NCBI RefSeq assembly: GCF_002764115.1
Contig: NZ_CP017941.1
Location: forward strand, 62,001 to 126,000
DNA from: Phyllobacterium zundukense
GTDB taxonomy: Bacteria; Pseudomonadota; Alphaproteobacteria; Rhizobiales; Rhizobiaceae
Reading direction: 5' to 3'
Length of the DNA stretch: 64,000 nt
Shown in pieces: positions 8,331-17,710 of the stretch (positions within the stretch are counted from its first letter, which is position 1; each line of letters begins with the position of its first letter). Below the pieces are notes generated by a model. The model did no database searches. It was given only the letters and a program-made list of their open reading frames with translations, and was not told the DNA's origin. Made by a program: the position numbers and the translations under genes.

Positions 8331-8477
8331 CAACCAACTCTCGTCCCGCCATTCGCCCCACCAAACGCCGATCCGGGTTGTGATGCGACCTCCACGGTCA
8401 AGGGCCGGGAATGGCGCTCCTTGCTCGTTCGGGTGGACAAAACAAACAGCCGCTTTCCACCCTTAGCGGCAGCTAGT

Positions 8478-8510
8478 TTAGGGTACCTAACGTTAGATTT
8501 TCACCACTAG
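8478..8510 (-). repeat. Right copy of 33-bp inverted repeat
   Basis: Reverse-complement partner of 7034-7066 (30/33 identical); see the element at 7034-8510. Confidence 0.8.
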
Positions 8511-8549
8511 CGTGTGCAATCAGATTTCCGTGCCGTGCAACAAATTTAT

Positions 8550-9224
8550 TCAAGCCGAGATCACGTAGCCGAAGCCGCGTACGGTCTTGATAAGCGGCGG
8601 CTCACCCTCGCAATCGATCTTGCGGCGGAGATAGCGTATGTAAACATCGACCACCTTCGTTTCCGGATCGAAGCTCAGGTCCCAAACATTATTTAGCAAC
8701 CGGGTTCGGCTGATTACGGCATCGGGATGGGACATCAGATAGGCGAGAAGCCTGAATTCCTTGGCCGTCAGTCCGATCTCGCGCTCGCCCCGCCGAACCT
8801 TCTTGGCGATCGGGTCGAGGGTCAAGTCGCCGACCTTTAGCACCGGATCCGACATAGCGCCGGGGCCGCGACGAAGCAGGGCTTCGATGCGCGCAATCAA
8901 TTCGTCGAAGGCGAAGGGTTTGGTGAGGTAGTCGTCGGCGCCGCCTTTCAGCCCGTCGACCTTGTCCTGCAGGCTGCTTTTTGCCGTCAGCATCAGGACG
9001 AGATTCTCGTGCCGCTCGCGCTGCAAGATCCGGCACACTTCGAGACCGTCGATTCCGGGAAGCAGGCGGTCGAGAATGATCAGCGCATATGGGGTCTCCC
9101 GCACCATCGCCAGAGCATCTTCGCCATTGTTTGCCAGGTCAACCAGGTAGCCCTCAGCCTCGAGCCCTCGCTTGACAAAGCCAACGATGCGATCGTCATC
9201 CTCCACCAGTAGAATTCTTGCCAT
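8550..9224 (-). CDS. OmpR-family response regulator
   Basis: A 224-residue two-component regulator. The receiver domain (1-120) has the acidic pocket VEDDD, phospho-acceptor Asp52 (IILDRLLPG) and Lys102 (LTKPFAFDEL). The C-terminal winged helix (130-222) carries EIGLTAKEFRLLAYL and KTVRGFGYVI. It follows the sensor kinase gene on the same strand with a 111-bp gap, so the two probably form one operon with the kinase first. The signal and targets are unknown. Confidence 0.92.
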   Translation of the reverse strand: MARILLVEDDDRIVGFVKRGLEAEGYLVDLANNGEDALAMVRETPYALIILDRLLPGIDGLEVCRILQRERHENLVLMLTAKSSLQDKVDGLKGGADDYLTKPFAFDELIARIEALLRRGPGAMSDPVLKVGDLTLDPIAKKVRRGEREIGLTAKEFRLLAYLMSHPDAVISRTRLLNNVWDLSFDPETKVVDVYIRYLRRKIDCEGEPPLIKTVRGFGYVISA

Positions 9225-9335
9225 GCCACACCACCTCCACCCCGGATTCCTGTCGCGGGAGCCTGCGAACTTCCAGCGTACGGTTCCCAGCGTCCCATAA
9301 ACGGTCGTACCTCGGGAAACGGATGAGGTCCCAGC

Positions 9336-10997
9336 TTATTCCGTGCCGGTTTTCACGCGAGGCGTTTTTTTTTCGAACGACCGGGCGTCGCCTTGGCTCA
9401 CACCCGAAGCCGCGCTTGCGTCCGTGTATGGAATGTGGATCACGACCTCGGTAAAAGACCCGGCCTCGCTCGTGAGCGCGATCTCCCCCTGGTGCTTCTC
9501 GATGAGCCATTTCGCGATCGCCAGTCCAAGGCCACTGCCGGGCTGGCGCGACGCCTTTGGGCTTCGGCTGCGGTAAAATCGCTCGAACACTTTGGGTATT
9601 TCCTCGGCTGGGATACCTAAACCCTTGTCACGTATCACGATCTCGGCACGTCCGTCCGCAACGGTCATGGTCAAGTTCACCGATCCATTGCGCGGGGAAT
9701 ATTTGATGGCGTTGTCCAGAACGATGACGAGAGCCTGCTTGAGCCGCTGTGCGTCGGCAGTGATCCAGACCGGATCGGTCCTATAGTTCGATTTGACCGT
9801 AATATCTTTGGTGCGCGCCAGGATTTCACCCTCGTGGACCGCATCGGCGACAACGGTCACGAGGTCCGTTCGGCGGGGCTCGAAGCGGATTGTATCGGTT
9901 TCCGAACGGGACAAGAAAACCAGATCGTCGACGAGGCGGCCCATCTCCAGGCTCTGCGTGACGATCCGTTCGAGCGCATCGCGGTAGATCGCCTCGGGCT
10001 TTGAACCGTGCCGCAGCGGGATCTCCGCCTCGCCGCGAAGAGCCGTCAGTGGCGTGCGGAGTTCGTGGCTGATGTCGGCGAGGAACTGGACACGCAGCCG
10101 GTCAAGGTCGGTCAACCGCTGGTTCGCCGCGGCGAGTTCGGCTGTGCGCGCCGTGACTTGCCGCTCAAGATCCGTTCGTGCGTCGAGCAGCCGTTGGCGC
10201 TGGTCCTCCTGATTGGCTGCCATCGCGTTGAAGCTCCGCGCGAGCGCGCCGAGTTCGTCCCGGCTGTCGTAGCCGATCCGATGGTCCAGTTCACCCCGGC
10301 CGATCGCTTCGGCGCCTTGGGTCAGAAGTCCGATCGGGCGCATCAATGATCGGGCGAGAAGGAAAGCAGCGACAAAGCAGAGGACCACGGAAGCGAACGC
10401 AAGCGCCGCGGTCATCCAGGTGAGGCGTTGCCACAATGCTTCCGCCTGCAGCTCCGTCCGCGCGACCTCTTCCGCTTCATCGCGCCTCGCGGCCTCCAGA
10501 ATGTTTTCGAACTCGGCGTCGAAGCGATTCTCGATATCCCGACGAAAAACCCTGATCGCATCCTCCTGGCGTCCCTGACTGCGCAAATCGATTGCTTCAG
10601 AAGTGGCCTTGGTGATTTCTCCGTAAAGCTCGCGCATCCGCGTGACACGAAAGATTTCGTCCCCATCGTCCTCTTGTTGACTGCTGCCCACCAGGAACTC
10701 GGCCTCGCCCCTGGTCAACTTCTCGAGCTCATCGAATCCTGCCTCCAGTTCGGCGCGGGCGCTATCGTAGTCAGGACGCTCGGGTTCGCCAATCAACAGG
10801 AACTCGGCGATCTGTTCGGAATATCGATTGGCATTCACGGTTAGCGCCGTGACAGCTTCCAGTTGGTTGTTGGCCCATTGAACACGCTGCATATAATAGG
10901 TTGTCGCGCGGATGGTGATGTAGACGACAGCGGCCATCATCAAGATTGACCCGATGACGATCAACTGAAACAGAAGAATGCGAAACCTGATACCCAT
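9336..10997 (-). CDS. Membrane sensor histidine kinase
   Basis: A 553-residue kinase read from the ATG at 10997, where the first membrane helix begins; a longer frame from 11135 adds 46 implausible residues. It has TM1 at ~7-28, a mostly helical periplasmic sensor of ~165 residues, TM2 at ~194-214, HAMP to ~265, a coiled linker, HisKA with phospho-acceptor His311 (FLADISHELRTPLTAL), then HATPase with the N box (VLDNAIKYS) and the G boxes (DKGLGIPAEE, GSGLGLAIAKWL). The helical sensor resembles four-helix-bundle ligand domains. The Lys-rich tail (FEKKTPRVKTGTE) is unusual. Its partner regulator gene is directly downstream. Confidence 0.9.
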   Translation of the reverse strand: MGIRFRILLFQLIVIGSILMMAAVVYITIRATTYYMQRVQWANNQLEAVTALTVNANRYSEQIAEFLLIGEPERPDYDSARAELEAGFDELEKLTRGEAEFLVGSSQQEDDGDEIFRVTRMRELYGEITKATSEAIDLRSQGRQEDAIRVFRRDIENRFDAEFENILEAARRDEAEEVARTELQAEALWQRLTWMTAALAFASVVLCFVAAFLLARSLMRPIGLLTQGAEAIGRGELDHRIGYDSRDELGALARSFNAMAANQEDQRQRLLDARTDLERQVTARTAELAAANQRLTDLDRLRVQFLADISHELRTPLTALRGEAEIPLRHGSKPEAIYRDALERIVTQSLEMGRLVDDLVFLSRSETDTIRFEPRRTDLVTVVADAVHEGEILARTKDITVKSNYRTDPVWITADAQRLKQALVIVLDNAIKYSPRNGSVNLTMTVADGRAEIVIRDKGLGIPAEEIPKVFERFYRSRSPKASRQPGSGLGLAIAKWLIEKHQGEIALTSEAGSFTEVVIHIPYTDASAASGVSQGDARSFEKKTPRVKTGTE

Positions 10998-11408
10998 CGG
11001 TGTCCATCTGTGTTGAGAACCCGATACTGCGCGGGTCCACGAAATACAGCACCCCATGCGTCCGTGGCCGAAGGAGCCATAATGCGAACGCCGGTCGGCG
11101 GAAACTTTGCACAGCGCTGTTGTAGCACGGACCACACACTAGGGGACCGGCGATTAAGGATACGGGAGATTCAGGTTAGAAATTGGAGAGAATTGCAATT
11201 ATGTGATTTGCGGCGATGCTCTGAGGTTGCTAGGGCTAGGTCCAGCCGCCGGCCTTCTGCTTGTTCAGGGGGTCGTCGTGACCTTGAACATCACGAAGGT
11301 CGTCGGTTCCGCGTCGTTCTTGCCTGCGGTAATAAAGATAGCCCATTGTACGTTATTGACGCCGGCTTGCGGAGAGAGCGCGCAATTTTTTTCAGGTCGG
11401 CTTGGTTG

Positions 11409-11570
11409 TCAGGATCGCCGAAGTTTCACGTCATCAAGGTGCAGACCCCATGAAAACGGGTTGTTTTTCATCTGGTAAGCGATATCCATTACGCCGTAAT
11501 CAACGATCGCCGCTCTAAAAACGCCGGGATCACGCGTCATCGCCATAGCCGCAGCGCGAGCGCGTAGCGA
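11409..11570 (-). pseudogene. Possible S9 (prolyl-oligopeptidase-like) peptidase fragment
   Basis: The minus-strand segment MAMTRDPGVFRAAIVDYGVM followed by DIAYQMKNNPFSWGL resembles the part just after the nucleophile elbow in S9 serine peptidases. The upstream reading does not give the GxSxGG elbow and the frame decays on both sides. The family call is tentative. The rest of 10998-11707 holds nothing else I can support. Confidence 0.25.
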
Positions 11571-11707
11571 ATGTCGGAGGCCAAAGCAGAGCCGGAGGAG
11601 ATCATCGGCAGCCGCTTTTCGAACCAGAGCCTTAAGCCGTGATGATCGGAGCCGAATGTTTCCGTTGCTTCCATAGAGAAATGGTGCACTTACGTGGTAA
11701 CCAAAGC

Positions 11708-12118
11708 TTAACGGGCCACCGCGCCCCGCTGAAACCACTCCACGATACTCGGCATGTTCTTTTCGAAACCGCCGGGGATGAAAACGTTGAAAAGCCCGGC
11801 GGGCGCTGCGCTGCGGTTCTCGAAATCATGGATCGTCTTCGCGGGGATCATCAGAAACGAGCCGGCCGGCGATTCGTACCAGGTCTCGCCTACCAGGATG
11901 CTGGGCTGACCTTCGATGACAAGGAACAGTTCGTCGTTCTCGTCATGAGAATGCGCGCCCGGCCCCTTGGAATTTGGCTCCAGCCACCACTCCGAAACCG
12001 AGTAGCGGTCACCGGATTCGATGCCGTCGGCCTTGAAAACGGCGCTCATCGTGCCGCAGTCATAGCCCCGGCCCTGTTTGAGCCCAAGAATGATCGGCTT
12101 GCGTTCAACTGGCTCCAC
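11708..12118 (-). CDS. Cupin-domain protein
   Basis: A 136-residue single-domain cupin. The first cupin motif is GPGAHSHDENDELFLVIEG (His-x-His...Glu) and the second is PAKTIHDFENRS with its metal-ligand His. Such proteins bind one metal and act as small dioxygenases, isomerases or sensors; the substrate is unknown. The GTG at 12118 is chosen because GGGAGG lies 6 bases upstream. A longer frame from 12175 adds 19 residues without a ribosome binding site. Confidence 0.75.
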   Translation of the reverse strand: MEPVERKPIILGLKQGRGYDCGTMSAVFKADGIESGDRYSVSEWWLEPNSKGPGAHSHDENDELFLVIEGQPSILVGETWYESPAGSFLMIPAKTIHDFENRSAAPAGLFNVFIPGGFEKNMPSIVEWFQRGAVAR

Positions 12119-12354
12119 TTTCAGCCTCCCTTTTTCACAAGGCTGAAGGATAACGCGGAAACAGCTATTTTGCATGAATGTTTGTTACCTCACCCCCCGG
12201 CAGCTTTCTTTCAACAAATGGACGCAACTCGAGGCGGTTGCGGCGACAGTCTGCGGCTTCAAATCAAGGTCTGCAACGGGTGGAGCTGTGTGGAAACGCG
12301 CTTTTGGGCGGGAGCTGAATCTCCAAGGTTGCACCGCGCGAAGTCGAGACCGTT

Positions 12355-12545
12355 TCACTCTCTCATTGTCGCCATGAAAGCGGGAGCGCCGAGGTCGGCG
12401 ATGGCTCGCTTGATGTTATAGGCGAGGATGTGGAGGCTCATTTCCGTTCTGACGTTCCGCGGCTTCCGCATTCGGAAGTGGTCTCTTCCCATCCAGTCCT
12501 TAAGGCTACCGAACATATGTAACCGTTTTTTTGTCGGTACAAACC
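12355..12545 (-). pseudogene. IS1182-like transposase, C-terminal fragment
   Basis: The minus strand reads MFGSLKDWMGRDHFRMRKPR then TEMSLHILAYNIKRAIADLG, the conserved C-terminal block (FGxxKxWMG...F...TEMxLHxLAYNxKR) of IS1182/IS4-type DDE transposases. The upstream catalytic part is absent, replaced by unrelated residues. It is a scrap between the cupin and cold-shock genes. Confidence 0.65.
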
Positions 12546-12581
12546 CAGAGGCAGCAGCCGATAATGCCAGATTTCGACTGG

Positions 12582-12603
12582 CGCCTGAAATTCTACAATC
12601 ACT
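12582..12603 (+). repeat. 22-bp dispersed repeat, copy 1
   Basis: CGCCTGAAATTCTACAATCA plus CT is identical at 51696-51717. A further shared GCCGATAATG occurs 28 bp upstream here and 38 bp upstream at the other copy. It may be an end or internal scrap of the same lost mobile element. Confidence 0.5.
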
Positions 12604-12680
12604 TTTCAAGGGCGTGCAGTGTGCTTGATCCGTTGCCGCACCCTCGATAGATTGTCTATTCCAACAGAGGGCATGTGAAG

Positions 12681-12890
12681 ATGGCTACAGGTACAGTTAA
12701 ATGGTTCAACGCCACCAAGGGTTTTGGATTTATTCAGCCTGACAACGGTGGCACGGACGTATTCGTGCATATTTCCGCTGTCGAGCGCGCAGGATTGCGT
12801 GGGCTCAATGATGGACAGAAAATCAGCTATGAGATGGTGCAGGACAAGAGAACAGGCAAGACGTCGGCTGATCAACTGAGCGTCGATTAA
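12681..12890 (+). CDS. Cold-shock protein, CspA family
   Basis: A 69-residue single cold-shock domain protein that binds single-stranded nucleic acid as an RNA chaperone. RNP1 is KGFGFI (residues 15-20) and RNP2 VFVHIS (29-34). The ATG at 12681 begins [10 protein letters not shown], the family start; an in-frame GTG six bases earlier is unlikely. A strong terminator follows the stop. A second gene at 20916-21008 has almost the same first 23 codons but is cut short. Confidence 0.92.
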   Translation: MATGTVKWFNATKGFGFIQPDNGGTDVFVHISAVERAGLRGLNDGQKISYEMVQDKRTGKTSADQLSVD

Positions 12891-12918
12891 AATCAACGTT
12901 TAATCACGACCAACGAGA

Positions 12919-12945
12919 GGCTGGACCTGGGGTCCGGCCCTTTTG
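12919..12945 (+). terminator. Rho-independent terminator of the csp gene
   Basis: GGCTGGACC, loop TGG, GGTCCGGCC form a 9-bp stem with one G-T pair, followed by CTTTTG, 28 bp after the csp stop. Confidence 0.8.
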
Positions 12946-13349
12946 TAGACTGTCGGCCCGAAGCTGCCGTTCCACCCCTGAAAAGTCCGATCAGGGTGGA
13001 AGGCGGTCCGTCGCCCAAGTCTTCGGAAAGGATTGCACCAGAAGCGATCGTTCGACGGTGCGTCCTGGGATGATTGGATTTGGCGCCCGCGAAGCGGCTT
13101 ACCCCCACTGTTCTTCCGAGTAGTACAAAATTGGAATATGCCGCTAATGTCGGTCGTGGGGTGTCTGAATTTCGGTTCAGAGCCTAATCGGTTGACCCCC
13201 AGAAAAGACGTGCACGCGATTGTGAAGGGCGCAGGCTTGGTTTGCAGCCCGCCAGCATCCAACATTGATGCACTGGCGAACCCCGGGACCCTGTAACCAA
13301 GGCCAGCTCAAAGAGCGGGATCATCGGTACCGAACGAGGAGGCGACGCA
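12946..13349. other. Intergenic, no gene seen
   Basis: Only short overlapping frames without family resemblance. The last 20 bases carry the DoxX ribosome binding site (GAGGAGGCGACGCA before the ATG). Confidence 0.4.
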
Positions 13350-13757
13350 ATGAATTTCGATAAAGTTTCGGCTTGGGCGCCACAGTGGCTGAGTGTCCTC
13401 CGTATCATGTCGGCGTTCCTGTTCCTGGAGCATGGAACGCAGAAGCTGTTCAACTTTCCGCCAGCTGCCGAGCCGGGAGGGCTTACAGCGCTGAGCGGCA
13501 CGCAAGCCGTCATTGAAGTTGTCGGTGGCAGCCTGCTTGCGCTCGGGTTCTTAACGCGGCCGGTCGCATTCATTTTGTCCGGCAACATGGCGTTCGCCTA
13601 TTTCATGGCACATGCGCCACGAAACTTCTTTCCCGTTCTCAATGAAGGCGATTCGTCGATCCTCTATTGCTTCATCTTTCTCTATTTCTTCTTCGCGGGA
13701 GGCGGCGCCTGGAGCGTCGATGCCGCGCGGCGGGGGACCGGTCTTGCGACGCCCTGA
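13350..13757 (+). CDS. DoxX-family membrane protein
   Basis: A 135-residue inner-membrane protein with four hydrophobic segments. The N-terminal signature (LRIMSAFLFLEHGTQKLFNF) and GGSLLALGFLTRPVAFIL are characteristic of DoxX/YphA-type proteins. FMAHAPRNFFPVLNEGD matches the loop before the last helix. The biochemical role of the family is poorly defined; some members are linked to thiosulfate or thiol-redox systems. AGGAGG lies 8 bases before the ATG. Confidence 0.85.
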   Translation: MNFDKVSAWAPQWLSVLRIMSAFLFLEHGTQKLFNFPPAAEPGGLTALSGTQAVIEVVGGSLLALGFLTRPVAFILSGNMAFAYFMAHAPRNFFPVLNEGDSSILYCFIFLYFFFAGGGAWSVDAARRGTGLATP

Positions 13758-13871
13758 TCGCCAAAGTGAATCAGTAGGCGTCCCTCCGAGGCTGCATTGA
13801 TCCTTGGCGATTGAAGGCGGCGCGCATGGGCGCGTCTGCCTGAGATGAACGCTGGCGTGATCACGATCTGT

Positions 13872-16160
13872 TTATTTCTCACACAGTCTACGCGGCCCAC
13901 GGTAGGGTTGAAATGTACAATCGGCGGGGCGGAACGAACGATACGCACCCGCGCAGGCTCGAAAATTGCAGGTGACCGGTGTTCCTCCCCCGCTATCGGC
14001 GGAGGAACTATCCACGGTGACATCGGGCTCGCTGTATCGCGCAGTGCCGTCATGCACGGCAGCGGCGGCGCGCATGAAATTCCGCCAGATTCTGGCCGGC
14101 AGCTTACCACCCGTCACCTCGTTCATCGGCGTCTCGTCGTCATTGCCAACCCACACGCCCACCACCAGCGCCTCCGTGAAGCCGACAAACCAGGCGTCAC
14201 GATGGTTTTGGCTGGTGCCGGTCTTGCCCGCGGCAATGACTCCAAGATCAGCTTCGCGACCCGTCCCTTGTTCGACGACCAGCCTCAGCAGGCCCACCAT
14301 GTCTGGCTGATACTGGCGAAGATCTGCCGTGGGCTGCTTGATCGGCCCGACGCGGAAGGCGCGAGGCTGGCCGTCGGCATGGAAGGACACAACCCCCCAC
14401 GGCTCAACCGGAGCAATGCCTGCTCGAATAGAGGCATAGGCGCCGGTAAGGTCGAGCAGGTTTACTTCCGAAGAGCCGAGCGCCAAGCTTGGTGTCTCCG
14501 CCAGCTTTGCGTCGATACCCAATTCGCGCGCAGCAGCAATGACCTGGTCGATCCCGATCTCCATAGCAAGCGCCACCGTCGCCGCGTTCAACGACCGTGC
14601 GAATGCCTCCGCAATGGTGACGCGTCCGCGATAGCCTCCGCCGTAGTTTTCGGGAGACCATCCGTTCAGCTCAATCGGCGCATCCTCGACCCAGTCGCCA
14701 GGCTTGAGGCCCGCCTTCAGCGCGGCATAGTAGACGAACAGCTTGAAGGCCGAGCCGGGTTGCCGCATGGCTGTCGCAGCGCGGTTGAACGCACTCTTGG
14801 CGTAGTCGCGCCCGCCAACCATGGCGACCACGGCGCCTTCGGGCGTCATTGCAACCAGGGCAGCCTGCGATGCGCCTGCTTGCGCCCCTTCCTGATTGAG
14901 TGCTTCGGCCACTACCTTTTCGGCAATTGCCTGCAGCCGCGGCACCATCGTGGTTCTGATTTTTATCGTGCCTCGATAAGGGCCGGCAAGCTCGCGCGCC
15001 TCCTGCATCACCCAGTCCGAAAACCAACCTCCTGACCTTGCCGCAGGCTTCGTCGGATGAAGTTCAGCAAATTCTGCTGTCGCGAGCTTTGCCTGTTCGG
15101 CGGTGGTCTTGCCGCGCTTGACCATCGCGTCGAGCACGAGGCTTGCCTGTCGGCGAGCGCCCTGCGGATTGCTGATTGGATTGAGCTGTGATGGGGCCCG
15201 GATGATGCCTGCAAGCATCGCGGATTCACCGAGATTGAGGTCGCGCACCTCCTTGTCGAAATAGATGCGGGCCGCCGCTGGAACGCCGGTTGCACCTGCG
15301 CCAAGATAGATGTTGTTAAGATACCGCGTAAGAATTTCGTCCTTGCCCAGCTTCTTTTCCAGCCAGAATGCGATCACCGCCTCCTGGATTTTCCGCTTCC
15401 AGGTACGGTCCTGCTCGAGATAGAGAATTTTTATAAGTTGCTGCGTGATTGTGCTGCCGCCCTGGACGACCTCGCCGGCGCGGACGTTCCTAAACAGAGC
15501 GCGAAGAATGCCCTTCAGATCGATGCCTGAATGCTCGTAGAAACGCCGATCCTCACTGGTGAGCACCGCATCGATCAGATAGCGGGGAAATTCTTCTCTC
15601 GCCGCAAAGGGTCCCTGGATCGGCCCCTGTCTTACCAGCGGTTTGCCATCCGCCGTTTCGAGCAACACCACCGGCTTGAGCGAGCCATCCGCGATTTCTT
15701 CCCATGGCACGTCGCTTAGTGCCCAAGAAAAGAGGACAGCGACGAGCACAAGACTTGCAACACCTGCTGTCGCGGCGGTCCGCAACACAAACTCCCGCCA
15801 GCGGGACCGCTTCTCTCCGGCGGCTTGCGTATCAGCCGAGTGCGACCGCCAAGCCCTCACGCGCGACCAAACTGCCGCAGAGCGGGCCGCCGTCTCGTCG
15901 GCTCTAATCTTCACGGCTCGAAAATCAATGTCCCGCAGCCGCAACAAGCCCGCGCTGCCGATTGCGCGGAGCTTTTTGGTCGCCAGATGCGACGCAACAG
16001 CCAAGTCGTCCCGCAGTGCCCGGCCAAGTTCGGCAAGCGCTCTTCCTGTCCGCGCGAACGCCGCAAAATCGGACGCGGCTGATGGCTTCCCGTTGGGAGG
16101 GGTTTCGTTAGGCCCTTCGCTCTCGGGACTGCTGTCCGATGCGGTTGTGGTCTCCTCCAT
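13872..16160 (-). CDS. Bifunctional penicillin-binding protein 1A
   Basis: A 762-residue class A PBP that polymerises and cross-links peptidoglycan. It has an Ala/Arg-rich cytoplasmic N-terminus (~1-135), one membrane anchor (~140-162), a GT51 transglycosylase domain with catalytic Glu near residue 202 (EDRRFYEH) and GGSTITQQLIK, then a transpeptidase domain with SxxK (GSAFKLF, ~469), SxN (SLNAATVA, ~521) and KTGTS (~644). The last ~30 residues (CNFRACAGAYRSFRPADCTF, ending RRLCEK) form a four-cysteine BA14K-like tail, an unusual addition probably exposed in the periplasm. AAGGGAG precedes the ATG. A long opposite-strand frame (13845-15035) is a shadow. Confidence 0.92.
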   Translation of the reverse strand: MEETTTASDSSPESEGPNETPPNGKPSAASDFAAFARTGRALAELGRALRDDLAVASHLATKKLRAIGSAGLLRLRDIDFRAVKIRADETAARSAAVWSRVRAWRSHSADTQAAGEKRSRWREFVLRTAATAGVASLVLVAVLFSWALSDVPWEEIADGSLKPVVLLETADGKPLVRQGPIQGPFAAREEFPRYLIDAVLTSEDRRFYEHSGIDLKGILRALFRNVRAGEVVQGGSTITQQLIKILYLEQDRTWKRKIQEAVIAFWLEKKLGKDEILTRYLNNIYLGAGATGVPAAARIYFDKEVRDLNLGESAMLAGIIRAPSQLNPISNPQGARRQASLVLDAMVKRGKTTAEQAKLATAEFAELHPTKPAARSGGWFSDWVMQEARELAGPYRGTIKIRTTMVPRLQAIAEKVVAEALNQEGAQAGASQAALVAMTPEGAVVAMVGGRDYAKSAFNRAATAMRQPGSAFKLFVYYAALKAGLKPGDWVEDAPIELNGWSPENYGGGYRGRVTIAEAFARSLNAATVALAMEIGIDQVIAAARELGIDAKLAETPSLALGSSEVNLLDLTGAYASIRAGIAPVEPWGVVSFHADGQPRAFRVGPIKQPTADLRQYQPDMVGLLRLVVEQGTGREADLGVIAAGKTGTSQNHRDAWFVGFTEALVVGVWVGNDDETPMNEVTGGKLPARIWRNFMRAAAAVHDGTARYSEPDVTVDSSSADSGGGTPVTCNFRACAGAYRSFRPADCTFQPYRGPRRLCEK

Positions 16161-16607
16161 GCGTGCTCCCTTTGATTTACCTCAGAAAGTTTGTGAACCA
16201 GCGAAACGGTAGCCCCGGTGGCTTCCCGGACCTCAACAGTTGTCGCTGACACTTTGTCAATGATGCGGGCCTGTGTGGTAATTTTCTGAGCGCTCGCTGC
16301 CGCGCCCAATTTCCATCGTCTTCCACATCACCCGTTACGCTCGCGGGAACTACGCACGACCACGAATGTTCGATACTGTGTGAAGGAGAGTATCATTGCT
16401 GGCGACTAGAGCAAAAAGGATCACCGCGTTCGGTCGGCCGTATAGTCTGCCTCACCGACTGGGAGGGATGACCATGAAAATTGATCGCGTGCTATTTCGC
16501 AATGATGAATAAAAGTAAAACAGGCTCAATTGTCACAATTGTATTGTCGGTGAAAATCGTGTCCAAGAGATACCAAGTTTTTCACAGGCGCGAAATTGGA
16601 ATCAGGA
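16161..16607. other. Intergenic between divergent PBP1A and mucR genes
   Basis: No gene seen. The region must hold both divergent promoters. A/T-rich sequence with CAATTGTCACAATTGTATTG occurs at about 16530-16550, upstream of the mucR start; a regulator role is possible but unproven. Confidence 0.35.
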
Positions 16608-17045
16608 ATGGATTGTATGATTGCTCGAGAAGCGAAAAATGATCTTCTCGTCGAACTGACCGCAGGATTGATCGCCACCTATGTCAGCAAGAACGCGCTG
16701 CGTCCCGCGGACCTTCCGGCGTTGATCGACAACGTGCACACAGCGCTGGCCAATCTCGATACAACCAAAGAAGAGCCGCCAGTTGCGCCCAGCAGGCCCG
16801 AGCCCGCGGTGAACCCAAAGAAGTCGGTTACCCCCGATTACATCATCTGTCTGGAGGACGGGGGGAAATTCAAATCGCTGAAGCGTCATTTGATGAACAA
16901 GTTTAGCCTGACGCCGGACCAGTATCGCCAGCGGTGGGATCTCGATCCGACCTATCCCATGGTTGCCCCAAACTACAAGGCACTCCGATCGGAGCTGGCA
17001 AAGCGAATCGGGCTCGGACGCAAGCCGAAGTCTGCTCGTGCGTAA
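16608..17045 (+). CDS. MucR/Ros-family transcriptional regulator
   Basis: A 145-residue regulator of the MucR/Ros family, alphaproteobacterial zinc-finger-like DNA-binding proteins that control exopolysaccharide, motility and virulence genes. The C-terminal half carries YIICLEDGGKFKSLKRHL, then MNKFSLTPDQYRQRWDL and the basic end LAKRIGLGRKPK. The N-terminal 60 residues (ELTAGLIATYVSKNALRPAD, IDNVHTALANL) are the conserved multimerisation part. In the finger only one Cys is present before the His, so metal binding may be incomplete, as in several MucR proteins. The start at 16608 follows TCAGGA closely; 16596 and 16617 are alternatives. Confidence 0.88.
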   Translation: MDCMIAREAKNDLLVELTAGLIATYVSKNALRPADLPALIDNVHTALANLDTTKEEPPVAPSRPEPAVNPKKSVTPDYIICLEDGGKFKSLKRHLMNKFSLTPDQYRQRWDLDPTYPMVAPNYKALRSELAKRIGLGRKPKSARA

Positions 17046-17710
17046 ATCAGCTATGTACGAATGGGGTAAGCACAACAATTGTTGAGTTGAAAATGCCGCT
17101 AACCAAATGGCCAACCGTGGACCGGCGATATGAATGACGTTTGAACTTTGGGTCCGGGTATCCGCGTCCGCTCGGTGTAATTGCCACCCTCTGGCAATCT
17201 GGTCTCCCGGGGTTGAGGCAGTCAATTGAACGGTTTTATTCGGAAGCCCGGTATAACGCCGTTCACAACGAAAGGGCCTCGACCGTTGGGATGGAATTGC
17301 TTGATGACAATTTGCATTGATGACCCGTCTTTAAATTGAAGCGAAACATCTGACCTCGCGAATGCATCTTATAGAACTTCGTGTGTGGTCTCGATTTGGC
17401 CGCTTCCGCTTAATGTGTTCCCGATCTTGGTATCCAACATCAACTTGGGGCTCACCATCTATGATGATCTTTGCACTACCACGTTGCCCGCCAATCTTCC
17501 CCATTTGGATTTTATCAACGTAATCAACCCTCGCCCGAGCAAGCAAGCGAATAGATAGTGCGCTAAACGACAGTCATTTGCTTTGTCCTCAGCCTCCAGA
17601 GAGCGTTACTGCCGTGGATGCCACTATAGCATAAAAAAGACGCGCTTTGCGAAGCCACTGGCATGCGAGTATTATCTGACTGGTCTGACATCGGGGGATG
17701 TTCTGTTGCC
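17046..17710. other. No convincing gene
   Basis: A minus-strand frame (17331-17546, 71 codons) has no recognised family. A 12-bp palindrome (CAACAATTGTTG, 17073-17084) follows the mucR stop. The rest looks non-coding. Confidence 0.35.

Larger units (their letters stand above)
7034..8510. mobile_element. Putative inverted-repeat-bounded unit carrying a methyltransferase gene
   Basis: Two 33-bp inverted repeats (7034-7066 and 8478-8510) face each other across one complete methyltransferase gene and no transposase. The outer ends sit in a CTAG context, and ends of the form GTGGTGA-AATCTAACG with a TA target would suit IS630-like elements; the family is inference. It could be a gene moved by two solo terminal repeats (MITE-like) in trans. 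Confidence 0.5.

Noticed and set aside
11010..11453. 147-codon plus-strand frame upstream of the sensor kinase
   Set aside because: No start signal or family; it partly overlaps the kinase 5' region on the opposite strand.
13845..15035. 396-codon plus-strand frame opposite PBP1A
   Set aside because: It is the antisense of a clearly conserved gene, has no ribosome binding site and no protein-like motifs.
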